Positions 56,384-64,000 of a DNA stretch of 64,000 bases are shown in pieces. The position numbers were made by a program, and so were the translations under genes. Origin of the DNA: CAYXRK01 sp964467615 (GTDB lineage: Bacteria > Hydrogenedentota > Hydrogenedentia > Hydrogenedentales > GCA-2746185). The notes beneath the pieces are model-generated. The model was given only the letters and a program-made list of their open reading frames with translations, was not told the DNA's origin and searched no databases. The stretch covers positions 62,001 through 126,000 of the forward strand of contig CAYXRK010000001.1 in NCBI GenBank assembly GCA_964467615.1, read 5' to 3'. The stretch's first letter is position 1, and every line of letters starts with the position of its first letter.

Positions 56384-57852
56384 TGTCCGTCGCCACGCGC
56401 CGCCGTTCCGCACGCGACATTCGAGATCATATTGCGTCGGGTGAGATATCGTGCGAGGAAGTCACCAGTGAGTACCTCGCTCGAATCCGAACGCTGGACG
56501 ATCCATTGCATGCGTTTCTCGATGTATGGACGGACGATGCCGTTGAACGAGCACGCGCGTTGGACGCACGCCGTCAGGCCGGAGAAAATCTGGGACCACT
56601 CGGCGGAGTGCCGATCGCGCTGAAGGACGTCATCTGCACGCGGCGAGGAACAACGACGTGCGGCTCGAGGATATTGGAAGGGTATCGCAGCCCGTACGAC
56701 GCGACGGTCGTCCAAAAGCTGGAGGCCGCGGGCGCAGTCATACTCGGCAAACTAAACATGGACGAGTTCGCGATGGGCTCGTCTACGGAAAACAGCGCGT
56801 TCGGTCCGTCGCGCAATCCCTGGGATCTAAGCCGCGTGCCTGGCGGATCGAGCGGCGGATCGGCCGCTGCGGTCAGCGCCGACATGACTCCGCTCGCGCT
56901 GGGCAGCGACACGGGAGGATCTGTCCGGCAGCCGGCGGCGTTCTGCGGGTGCGTCGGCTTGAAACCGACCTATGGCCGAGTCTCGCGCTATGGGTTGGTC
57001 GCGTATGCGTCGAGTTTGGATCAGATAGGGCCGCTTACGCAGACGGTATACGACGCGGCGTTGGTGCTCTCGGTCATTGCGGGCAAGGACCCGCTCGATT
57101 CGACTTCCGCGGACGTGCCCGTTCCGAATTATGTGGACCAGTTGGAACGCTCAGTCGAGGGCCTCACTTTGGGCGTGCCGAAGGAATATTTCGCGGGTGC
57201 GCTGAATCGCGAGATTGGGGCCGCGATCGAGGGCGCGATCGCTGCTTTCGAGAGAAATGGCGCGAAGATTATCGAGGTATCACTTCCGCATACGGAGTAC
57301 ACAATAGCCGCCTACTACATCATCGCAACGGCGGAAGCGAGCGCGAACCTGGCCCGCTTCGACGGAGTGCGCTATGGCCCACGCGAAACGGGCGCGCGGG
57401 AGGTGGATGACCTCTACCGCCGGACGAAATCGGCGCGCTTTGGTAAGGAGGTCCAGCGCCGAATCATGCTGGGGACCTACGTGCTCTCGAGCGGTTACTA
57501 CGACGCTTACTACCTCAAGGCGCAGAAGGTGCGTAGGCTGATTCGGCAGGACTTCGACGCGGCCTTCGAGCGTTGCGACTTATTGATCACCCCGACCGCG
57601 CCGACTGTTGCGTACAAACTCGGCGAGAAAACCGGTGATCCGCTCGAGATGTATCTCGGCGACATTTACACCACGTCGATCAATCTTGCCGGCGTCCCGG
57701 CAATATCTTTGCCCTGCGGCCTGAATTCGGAGCGGCTTCCGATCGGCATGCAACTCATCGGTACGCCTTTCGGCGAACCGGCGCTTCTGCGCGCGGCGCA
57801 CGCCTACGAACAGTTCCGGGGTCCAGACCTCGGCGCGCCGCCGTTGGAGTAG
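56383..57852 (+). CDS. gatA: Asp-tRNA(Asn)/Glu-tRNA(Gln) amidotransferase subunit A
   Basis: A 489-residue amidase that hydrolyses glutamine and channels ammonia to GatB. The Ser-cisSer-Lys triad region is present: GGVPIALKDVICT with the catalytic lysine, and PGGSSGGSAAAVSADMTPLA followed by GSDTGGSVRQPAAFCG. Length is typical. It follows gatC and precedes gatB by 4 bp. Confidence 0.97.
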   Translation: MSVATRRRSARDIRDHIASGEISCEEVTSEYLARIRTLDDPLHAFLDVWTDDAVERARALDARRQAGENLGPLGGVPIALKDVICTRRGTTTCGSRILEGYRSPYDATVVQKLEAAGAVILGKLNMDEFAMGSSTENSAFGPSRNPWDLSRVPGGSSGGSAAAVSADMTPLALGSDTGGSVRQPAAFCGCVGLKPTYGRVSRYGLVAYASSLDQIGPLTQTVYDAALVLSVIAGKDPLDSTSADVPVPNYVDQLERSVEGLTLGVPKEYFAGALNREIGAAIEGAIAAFERNGAKIIEVSLPHTEYTIAAYYIIATAEASANLARFDGVRYGPRETGAREVDDLYRRTKSARFGKEVQRRIMLGTYVLSSGYYDAYYLKAQKVRRLIRQDFDAAFERCDLLITPTAPTVAYKLGEKTGDPLEMYLGDIYTTSINLAGVPAISLPCGLNSERLPIGMQLIGTPFGEPALLRAAHAYEQFRGPDLGAPPLE

Positions 57853-57856
57853 CCGG

Positions 57857-59290
57857 TTGTCGTACGAAGCGGTCATTGGACTCGAGGTCCATGTCGAAAT
57901 CGATACGAAGTCGAAAGTTTTTTGCGCGTGCAAGAATGAATTTCACTCGCCGCCGAACACCAACGTGTGTCCCGTCTGTCTCGGAATGCCTGGTGCGTTG
58001 CCGGTCCTCAACCGCGCGATGGTGGATGCGTCGATGGCGGTGGGTCTTGCGCTCCATTGCACGATATCGCGTTGGTCAAAGCTGGATCGAAAGAACTATT
58101 TTTACCCCGACCTCGCGAAGAGTTATCAGATCAGCCAATACGATTTGCCTCTTTGCCATGATGGCTGGCTAGAGATCGATACGAATTCCGGGACGAAGCG
58201 CATCGGCATCACGCGCGCGCACATGGAAGAAGACACGGCGCGCAACACGCACGAACTGGGCGGGGGCGTTAGCGGTATCGACTTCAATCGCGCGGGTGTC
58301 CCGCTACTCGAGATCGTGACCGGGCCCGACATTCGGTCCGCGGACGAAGCTTACGCGTACCTCACGCAACTGAAACTAATCCTGCAGTATCTTGGCGTCA
58401 GCGATTGCAACATGGAGGAGGGATCGCTGCGGGCCGAACCCAACATCAGCGTGCGGCCGATCGGCCAGGAGAAGTTCGGCACGAAGACCGAGGTGAAGAA
58501 CGTCGCGTCGTTCACCGGGGTGCGTAACGCCATCGAGTTCGAACTGAAACGCCAGATCCGCGCGCTCGATAGTGGCGAGACGATCATTCAGGAAACGAGG
58601 GGCTGGGACGCGGACAAGGGCGTCACGCTGGCGCAGCGATCCAAGGAGAGCGCGCACGACTATCGGTATTTTCCGGATCCGGACCTGGTCCCCATTGTGG
58701 TCGACGAGGCTTGGGAACGGCGCATCCGCGAATCGCTGCCCGAGTTACCCCGCGCCCGTTGCGCCCGATTCCGCGAAGAGTATGCATTGTCCGGCTACGA
58801 CGCGGAGGTCTTGACGGCGTCCCGGGCGGTGGCGGATTACTTCGAGTCGGTCGTGCGCGCGGGGGCCTCGGCAAAGCTGGCATCCAATTGGATTATGGGT
58901 GATTTACAATCCCTCCTCGTTGACGCAGATCAATCCATTGGCGAATGCCGCGTCCGGCCCGAACGTCTTGCCGAAATGATTCAGCAAATCGAGAACGGCG
59001 CCATTAGCGGAAAGATCGCGAAGGCGGTATTGCCCGTGATGTTCGAAACCGGAAAGTCCGCAACGGAGGCCGCGTCCGAACTTGGGCTTTCGCAGATAAG
59101 CGATCGCGGGTCGCTCGAAGACGCCGCGCGAAAGGTGATCGCTGACAACCCAGGGCCCGCCGCGGACTATCGCGCGGGAACCAAAAAGGCGCTGGGATTT
59201 CTCGTGGGTCAGATGATGAAAGCGACGCGCGGCCAGGGTAATCCGCAACTGGTGAATGAAATATTGGTCGAACTGTTGGAACGAGAATAG
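57857..59290 (+). CDS. gatB: Asp-tRNA(Asn)/Glu-tRNA(Gln) amidotransferase subunit B
   Basis: A 477-residue tRNA-binding subunit that activates and amidates Glu-tRNA(Gln) or Asp-tRNA(Asn). Landmarks: YEAVIGLEVHVEIDTKSKVF, PGALPVLNRAMVDASMAVGL, RKNYFYPDLAKSYQISQYD, EDTARNTHE and the C-terminal YqeY-like domain ending VNEILVELLERE. The start is a TTG at 57857, with no better start nearby. The presence of the trimer suggests that glutaminyl- or asparaginyl-tRNA is made indirectly in this organism. Confidence 0.97.
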   Translation: MSYEAVIGLEVHVEIDTKSKVFCACKNEFHSPPNTNVCPVCLGMPGALPVLNRAMVDASMAVGLALHCTISRWSKLDRKNYFYPDLAKSYQISQYDLPLCHDGWLEIDTNSGTKRIGITRAHMEEDTARNTHELGGGVSGIDFNRAGVPLLEIVTGPDIRSADEAYAYLTQLKLILQYLGVSDCNMEEGSLRAEPNISVRPIGQEKFGTKTEVKNVASFTGVRNAIEFELKRQIRALDSGETIIQETRGWDADKGVTLAQRSKESAHDYRYFPDPDLVPIVVDEAWERRIRESLPELPRARCARFREEYALSGYDAEVLTASRAVADYFESVVRAGASAKLASNWIMGDLQSLLVDADQSIGECRVRPERLAEMIQQIENGAISGKIAKAVLPVMFETGKSATEAASELGLSQISDRGSLEDAARKVIADNPGPAADYRAGTKKALGFLVGQMMKATRGQGNPQLVNEILVELLERE

Positions 59291-59300
59291 GAGTACCGCT

Positions 59301-59687
59301 GTGCCGGAACTGGTCCGAAAATCTGAATCCGCCGAGCCGGAGATTCACCCGAACGTGTTTCGCATCGCCGATCTTCTCGATGCTCGCAAGGGGGCCGAAA
59401 TCCGCGCGTATGACGTGCGCGGGCTGACCCTTGTCGCGGACACGTTCATTATGTGCAACGCATCGAGCGCGCCGCAGCTCAAGGCCCTCGTGAATTCCGT
59501 CAAGGACGGAATGAAAGACTTGGGCGTCGCGCCGCTCGCCGTCGAAGGAGAGGGTGACGTTAGCTGGATTGTCATGGACTACGGCACTATTCTTGTGCAT
59601 CTGTTTCGCGATGAAGCGCGGGAGTTTTACGATCTTGACGGTCTTTGGGGTGACGCGCCCCAGATCGACCTTGCAATCGGGTCGTAG
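59301..59687 (+). CDS. rsfS: Ribosomal silencing factor RsfS
   Basis: A 128-residue ribosome-associated protein that binds uL14 and blocks subunit joining in starvation. Core text: IADLLDARKGAEIRAYDVRG, LADTFIMCNASSAPQ-like VADTFIMCNASSAPQLKAL, EGEGDVSWIVMDYGTILVHL and FRDEAREFYDLDGLWGDAP. GTG at 59301 follows AGGAG with good spacing; the frame is open upstream. Lies 10 bp after gatB. Confidence 0.94.
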   Translation: MPELVRKSESAEPEIHPNVFRIADLLDARKGAEIRAYDVRGLTLVADTFIMCNASSAPQLKALVNSVKDGMKDLGVAPLAVEGEGDVSWIVMDYGTILVHLFRDEAREFYDLDGLWGDAPQIDLAIGS

Positions 59688-59696
59688 CCATCGGTC

Positions 59697-60542
59697 ATGG
59701 AAACAGTCTTCCCCAAAAAGGCCGATCGGCCCACTATCTACCACTACAAGGTCGACGTAATCCTCGGCCAGGGCGGTACGGGCGCGGTCTATCGCGGGCT
59801 CGACCCAAAGACCAACGAAGTCGTTGCGATCAAGATGTTCCGTCAAAACTTTTTTCGCAACGCCATGCACCAACGCGACGTGGCAAAGACCGCGAAAAGA
59901 TGGAGAAAACTTTCGCATCCGAACGTCGTCCGAATCCTCGATTTCCTAACCGGAAAAGAAGGCGACTGCTTGATAATTGAATACATAGACGGACCCGACT
60001 TGAAGCGCTATTTGGCGCAACGGGCGTACAACCTACAGGAGCGGCTCCTGATAGCGGCCCAAATCTGCAACGGCCTTCAGTTCATTCATGAGAGCGGATT
60101 CATTCATCACGATTTGAAACCGGCAAACGTCTTGTTCACTCGGAAGGGCCAAGTCAAATTAACCGACTTTTCACTCTACGGGACGGGGGGGCTTTTGGGC
60201 TTTCTCGACCGTGGCTATAGCGATCAGATTACACCGATGTACGTCGCGCCGGAACTCATTCGCAAGGAAAAAGCGACGAAGGCCACTGACATGTATTCAC
60301 TTGGCGTCATGTTTTATCTTCTGTTCACGGGCAAACACCCCTTCGAAATGGACAACATCCAGCGACTGTATCTCGCACATCTGCACTCGGCGGCGCTTCA
60401 CCCTACTGTAATAAATGATATTGTGCCGCAGTCACTCGGCGATATCGTCATGCGATTGCTGGCCAAGGATCCCGAGCGCCGCTGGCCCGACTGCGATCAA
60501 CTTCGCATCGCCCTCGCGACGTTCGGGAAGAGCAGGATTTGA
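59697..60542 (+). CDS. Divergent Ser/Thr kinase, possible pseudokinase
   Basis: A 281-residue protein with kinase fold. The glycine loop GQGGTGAV (24-31) and ATP lysine K46 (VAIK) are present. Several key positions are altered: the alpha-C glutamate position is threonine (T65), HRD is HHD (HHDLKPANV, 137-145) and DFG is DFS (157-159). The APE-like VAPELI is kept. It may have weak or no catalytic activity. It starts 10 bp after rsfS in the gatCAB-rsfS operon and may regulate or sense that module. No membrane helix is seen. Confidence 0.85.
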   Translation: METVFPKKADRPTIYHYKVDVILGQGGTGAVYRGLDPKTNEVVAIKMFRQNFFRNAMHQRDVAKTAKRWRKLSHPNVVRILDFLTGKEGDCLIIEYIDGPDLKRYLAQRAYNLQERLLIAAQICNGLQFIHESGFIHHDLKPANVLFTRKGQVKLTDFSLYGTGGLLGFLDRGYSDQITPMYVAPELIRKEKATKATDMYSLGVMFYLLFTGKHPFEMDNIQRLYLAHLHSAALHPTVINDIVPQSLGDIVMRLLAKDPERRWPDCDQLRIALATFGKSRI

Positions 60543-60600
60543 AGGCCGATCGCGCGGTGCATTTTGGCGCGTCGCGCCGCCGCTTGCTATCATAAAGGTG

Positions 60601-62004
60601 ATGAAGCACAAAACGCTGTTTCTGGCCGCGATTGCTCTAGCGTTCCCGTCCTCATTTGCGGACGAGGTTTCTTATCTTCCGGTGCTTTTCTCGAATGCGG
60701 AGAGCAGCGAATCCCTCCTGGAACCGGTCCTGTTTCACCTGGAGTACTGGCAGTCCGGCGACGACTTCGATATCCGGGGCCATCTCGAAACTGATCCCTT
60801 GCGCCCGTATCACGAATTGAGGCCGATGATCGCGGAGATGTTCGGCGGCGTCGGCGAATCGCAAGCTCTTGACGTGGTCCGCGCCGCCCATCTGCACAAC
60901 GCGCTGAGGGCCTGGGCAACGATGAATAATGGGGCGGGCGTCTCGGATCGGCGTTATTCGGTCCTAGCCGCCCGCGTTCGACGGTTGGCGGCCGAGCGCA
61001 TTGATGCAGCGGACCTTACTGCGGAGATTGCCGCGATCTCGTTAGCGCTCGGGTTGTGGGAAGACCGCGACGTTCCGCCGGGAACACCCGACTTAGGCGA
61101 GGTCGATTCCGGAACAGCGCCGTACGCGATCGAAGCGTTGTTCCGCATTGGCGAAATCGACGCCGCCGTCCGTTTGCTGAACGAACGAACCGGGGATATT
61201 CCGACTTTCGCTGCCGAGCATTTGCGGCGAACATATCTCGCCGGCGCGGCTCCTTTAGTTGCAGGTTGGAAAGGGGCGAGAGTGGCGCCGCGCGCATCGG
61301 CGCCGCTGGCGGATTTTTCGCTCCAATGGCCGGTATCCGCTGGACGCGTTACCGCGCGGTACGATGGGGGTTATGAATTCATCGGTCCCCCCGGCTTTCC
61401 GTTCCAAATCATCGAACAACCGGGGGTGACGGTCATGGTGCACGAGCGCGTCAGTCACGGATTAAGGGATCTCACGTCCGAGCAACTTGAATTGCTTAAC
61501 GGGTGTGGTTGGGAGAAGTGGGCGGGACACGACCCGGCGGTCTGGATTTCCGCGGGCGAGCAAATGTTGCGCGTCATCGAGTGCGGCAAAGTCACGTATC
61601 AAGCGCAGTGCGCCACGGCCAAGAACGGTGTCGGGGGCGAAATGGACAGTCTCAAGACGCCCCTTGGGTGGCACTCGGTCGCGCAAAAAATCGGCGCGGG
61701 CGCGCCATGGGGCCAGGTCTTCCGATCGCGCGAGGCGACGCGCGAAATTTGGAAGCCGGGCGACGATGTATCCGAAGATCTGGTTCTCACCCGCGTACTC
61801 GTTTTGCAGGGCGAGGAACCGGGCATTAACAAAGGCGGGGACGTCGATTCTCTTGCACGATACATCTACATCCACGGCACCAACGACGAAGCCAACATCG
61901 GCGTGCCCTCGAGTCACGGTTGTATCCGGCTGCTGAACGATGACGTGATGGAGGCCTTCGACATCATCCAAGAAGGCGCTTGGGTGCTCATCACGGAGCG
62001 CTAG
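60601..62004 (+). CDS. L,D-transpeptidase (YkuD) family exported protein
   Basis: A 467-residue protein with signal MKHKTLFLAAIALAFPSSFA. The C-terminal part is an L,D-transpeptidase catalytic domain with YIYIHGTNDEANIG and SHGCIRL, giving the catalytic Cys, His and Arg. Such enzymes make 3-3 peptidoglycan crosslinks or attach proteins. The N-terminal 300 residues are helical and beta-rich of unknown role, which is longer than usual. The ATG at 60601 follows AAAGGTG; an upstream open frame is antisense-like to the kinase end. It follows the kinase gene by about 60 bp. Confidence 0.87.
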   Translation: MKHKTLFLAAIALAFPSSFADEVSYLPVLFSNAESSESLLEPVLFHLEYWQSGDDFDIRGHLETDPLRPYHELRPMIAEMFGGVGESQALDVVRAAHLHNALRAWATMNNGAGVSDRRYSVLAARVRRLAAERIDAADLTAEIAAISLALGLWEDRDVPPGTPDLGEVDSGTAPYAIEALFRIGEIDAAVRLLNERTGDIPTFAAEHLRRTYLAGAAPLVAGWKGARVAPRASAPLADFSLQWPVSAGRVTARYDGGYEFIGPPGFPFQIIEQPGVTVMVHERVSHGLRDLTSEQLELLNGCGWEKWAGHDPAVWISAGEQMLRVIECGKVTYQAQCATAKNGVGGEMDSLKTPLGWHSVAQKIGAGAPWGQVFRSREATREIWKPGDDVSEDLVLTRVLVLQGEEPGINKGGDVDSLARYIYIHGTNDEANIGVPSSHGCIRLLNDDVMEAFDIIQEGAWVLITER

Positions 62005-62131
62005 CGCGCCGAGAAGGAGCGGCTAAAGGTTTTTTGAAAGGCCGCCGATATCCTATTTGACGGTCACGCCAGGCCCGGCGACCGCCACCGATGCACGGAC
62101 GCAAAGGTCATGGATCACGGAGGATCATCAG

Positions 62132-62950
62132 ATGGGGCTTCGCATCAACACCAATATTGCGGCGCTAAACACGACGCGCATTCTGCGCTCGTCTACTCTT
62201 GACCTAAACAAGAGTTTGGAGCGCCTGTCCAGCGGGCTTCGAATTAACAGCGCATCCGACGACGCGGCAGGGCTGGCGATCGCCGAGGGATTCCGGTCGA
62301 TTGTGCTCGGTTCCGGAGTCGCCCAACGCAACGCTCAAGATGGGATCAGCCTGATCCAGACTGCGGAAGGCGCACTCGCTACGACGACGGAGATCTTGCA
62401 GCGCATCCGTGAACTGGCCGTGCAGGCGGCCACGGGTACGGTCAGCAGTTCGAACCGTGCGGCGCTGGACGCTGAAGTTCAACAACTCGCGCAGCAGATC
62501 AATGCGATCGCGACGCAAACCGAGTTTAACGGTGTTCTGATTTTGAGCTCGACGGCTACCATTACGGTGCAAGCGGGCGCCCGGTCGGGCCAAACGCTCA
62601 ATATCATTTTGAGCGGTGCGCAACAGGCGCAGATAGGACTGACCGTGCTCTCGATCTCGTCCGTCCTCGGCGCAAATTCGGCATTGCTGGCGGTGGACAG
62701 CGCCCTTCAACTCGTTACGACGACACGGAGTAATCTTGGCGCGCAGCAGAACCGGCTCGAATTCTCGATTCGAACGCTCGCGATTCAGGAAGAAAACTCC
62801 GCCGCTTCGGAAAGCGCCATCCGGGATGCGGACATTGCGCGCGAGACGATTCGCTTCACTCGGAACCAAATCCTGGTGAGTGCCGGTACCTCGATACTTG
62901 CTCAAGCGAACATCGTGCCGCAGACAGCGTTGCAACTTCTCGGCGGATGA
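62132..62950 (+). CDS. fliC: Flagellin, short form
   Basis: A 272-residue flagellin with both D0/D1 ends: GLRINTNIAALNTTRILRSS, SLERLSSGLRINSASDDAAG (about 28-47), and the C-terminal RNQILVSAGTSILAQANIVP followed by QTALQLLGG. The central D2/D3 domains are missing, so it is a minimal flagellin. GGAGGA precedes the ATG at 62132. No other flagellar genes lie nearby. It may be a filament subunit encoded apart from the main flagellar cluster. Confidence 0.94.
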   Translation: MGLRINTNIAALNTTRILRSSTLDLNKSLERLSSGLRINSASDDAAGLAIAEGFRSIVLGSGVAQRNAQDGISLIQTAEGALATTTEILQRIRELAVQAATGTVSSSNRAALDAEVQQLAQQINAIATQTEFNGVLILSSTATITVQAGARSGQTLNIILSGAQQAQIGLTVLSISSVLGANSALLAVDSALQLVTTTRSNLGAQQNRLEFSIRTLAIQEENSAASESAIRDADIARETIRFTRNQILVSAGTSILAQANIVPQTALQLLGG

Positions 62951-63123
62951 TGATCGCGGGGCCCTCGCCGCGAGCGCCGAGTGCGATAGCGTCACGAGGC
63001 GCGCGATGAAGGGCCCACGGTGTGGAATCATCCAACAGCCGAGCAGGGGTGATTGAAGCCAACCGAATTTGGCGGACGGCAAGGCCGACCGCTCACGCGC
63101 CCGGAGGCGGGGATGGGACTACG

Positions 63124-63139
63124 CGTTCTCTAGAGAACG
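63124..63139. repeat. 16-bp perfect palindrome between convergent genes
   Basis: cgttctctagagaacg is its own reverse complement. It sits between the ends of the flagellin and CoA-transferase genes. It could form a hairpin terminator for both or be a binding site. No T run follows. Confidence 0.45.
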
Positions 63140-63188
63140 AGACCGCCCGGGCGATACCACGTAAACGCACACGCCGCCCCGTACGCGT

Positions 63189-64000
63189 TTACCGGACGAC
63201 GCCGGCTTCTCGAATCGAGGCGATCGTCTCCGGCGAGTATCCCAACTCCGTCAATACCGCGTCGGTATGTTCGCCCAAAGTCGGCGGCGCGCTTTGGATA
63301 GCGCCCGGAGTCTCTTGGAAGTGAATCGGAATTCCCGAAAGCTGCATGCGACCGATAGTCGTGTGTTGGACAGTCGGATTCATATCCATCGCCGCCACTT
63401 GAGGGTCGCCAAACCATTCCTCGTAGGTTTGAGGCGGAGCGCAGGGCACACCCCGTTCGACTAGAATTCTCGACCATTCCTTGGTCGTCTTCGCAGCGAG
63501 TCTTTCCTCGAGTTTCGCTTTCAATTCCTCCGTGTGGGTAACGCGCTCCGCGTTCGATTTGTATCGCGGGTTCTCAGCCCATTCGGGCGCGCCGATTGCT
63601 TCGCAGAGCAACTGCCAGAACCGATCAGTGCCGCACGCAAGAAAAATGATGTCGTCCTTGGTGCGATAGAATTGGTACGGAAAAATTCCGAGCGGTGGTT
63701 TTTCTTCCGTATCGAGGGCTTTGACGAACATGTGGGATTGCAGCGTCATCGCCGCTTGGAGCAAGGTGGTTTCGAGGAACTGCCCTTGGCCGGTGCGTTC
63801 ACGGTGATACAACGCGGCCAGTAGTCCACAGGCGCCGAGCAGCGCGGACCCGAAGTCTGATATCGCCACGGAGCAAATGCCGGTGTTGCCGGTATATCGA
63901 ATGTTTCCGCGAGCGGCGCCGGTGAGTGCCTGGAGAATGGGATCGTAGCCGGGACGTTCACCGTAGGGGCCTTTCGTCCCGAATGCCGTGATAGATAGGT
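63189..64000 (-). CDS. CaiB/BaiF family (class III) CoA-transferase, partial
   Basis: The minus-strand frame runs off the right edge, so the N-terminus is missing; 270 codons are visible. Text near the edge, AFGTKGPYGERPGYDPILQA, is characteristic of family III CoA-transferases. It is followed by GNTGICSVAISDFGSALLGA and ALYHRERTGQGQFLETTLLQ. Later parts, AERVTHTEELKAKLEERLAA and GVPCAPPQTYEEWFGDPQVA, agree. A GTG at 63869 could appear to be a start but lies inside the conserved domain. The catalytic Asp should be just in the visible or missing N-terminal part. Confidence 0.9.
   Translation of the reverse strand, partial: LSITAFGTKGPYGERPGYDPILQALTGAARGNIRYTGNTGICSVAISDFGSALLGACGLLAALYHRERTGQGQFLETTLLQAAMTLQSHMFVKALDTEEKPPLGIFPYQFYRTKDDIIFLACGTDRFWQLLCEAIGAPEWAENPRYKSNAERVTHTEELKAKLEERLAAKTTKEWSRILVERGVPCAPPQTYEEWFGDPQVAAMDMNPTVQHTTIGRMQLSGIPIHFQETPGAIQSAPPTLGEHTDAVLTELGYSPETIASIREAGVVR

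Noticed and set aside
1..64000. CRISPR arrays, tRNA and rRNA genes
   Set aside because: I looked for regular spaced repeats, cas-like proteins, tRNA T-loop signatures and rRNA text by eye and saw none; a covariance-model search could still find a tRNA I missed.

Overview
The window is about 64 kb of high-GC chromosome from a diderm (Gram-negative type) bacterium. The envelope genes show this: LolA, apolipoprotein N-acyltransferase, OmpA, secretin-type proteins, bactofilin and several lipoproteins. A prepilin-like protein with a C-terminal NHVPGG...MDGH motif, exported sulfatase and ceramidase-type hydrolases, and dispersed palindromic repeats point to an uncultured lineage near Planctomycetota, Lentisphaerota or Hydrogenedentota. 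The phylum is my inference and is not proven by any one gene. A 10-base N gap followed by 22 consecutive Gs (38916-38980) shows that this is a draft or metagenome scaffold.

Layout. 1-1.4 kb: the start of an exported beta-propeller (FG-GAP) protein and a GNAT acetyltransferase. 1.47-3.36 kb: an AT-richer island with a phage-type adenine methyltransferase and an unrecognised partner, a candidate restriction-modification (R-M) pair. 3.5-8.3 kb: two thioredoxin-fold exported proteins, cardiolipin synthase, a K+ channel with an RCK domain and a TauE/SafE permease. 8.3-11.0 kb: an orphan ParA-like ATPase whose stop codon is interrupted by a 183-bp MITE-like element, then a sulfatase lipoprotein, then a 42-bp second copy of the parA 3' end. 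11.0-15.1 kb: Maf, LolA, ProC, a Ser/Thr kinase and a DsbD-N-like protein. 15.1-18.0 kb: a single-chain MmeI-like type IIL R-M enzyme. 18.2-22.2 kb: a DUF6157 gene enclosed by two copies of the 3' end of a TetR gene, then an FAD-oxidoreductase/SelD fusion and a lipoprotein. 22.4-27.0 kb: a lower-GC block with an NMT1/SsuA-type ABC importer, a novel membrane protein and a metallophosphoesterase. 27.5-31.4 kb: prepilin-like protein, IspH, class II FBP aldolase and TatD. 31.8-37.7 kb: an exported small protein, two secretin-domain proteins, Lnt, bactofilin and an M23 peptidase. 38.2-45.6 kb: arsenate reductase, the assembly gap, KDPG aldolase, a GH3-fold protein lacking its catalytic residues, DinB, a large membrane protein and an exported methyltransferase/DUF442 fusion. 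45.7-49.3 kb: orphan HicB, an APC permease, a second exported methyltransferase and a SurA-like protein. 49.5-56 kb: SRP RNA, dnaX, a neutral-ceramidase-like enzyme with a GntR regulator, XerC/D and OmpA. 56-64 kb: gatCAB, rsfS, a divergent kinase, an L,D-transpeptidase, an orphan flagellin and a partial CoA-transferase.

Most genes are core housekeeping in short operons, often with 4-bp GTGA overlaps. The accessory content is the two R-M loci, the MITE-like element and the ABC/phosphoesterase block. The most unusual structural signals are two separate cases where the 3' tail of a gene is present twice, with another gene lying between the copies (parA/sulfatase and tetR/DUF6157). Other notable items are the GH3 pseudoenzyme, two exported SAM-methyltransferase-fold proteins and the unrecognised partner of the adenine methyltransferase. 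I saw no tRNA, rRNA, CRISPR array or complete insertion sequence.
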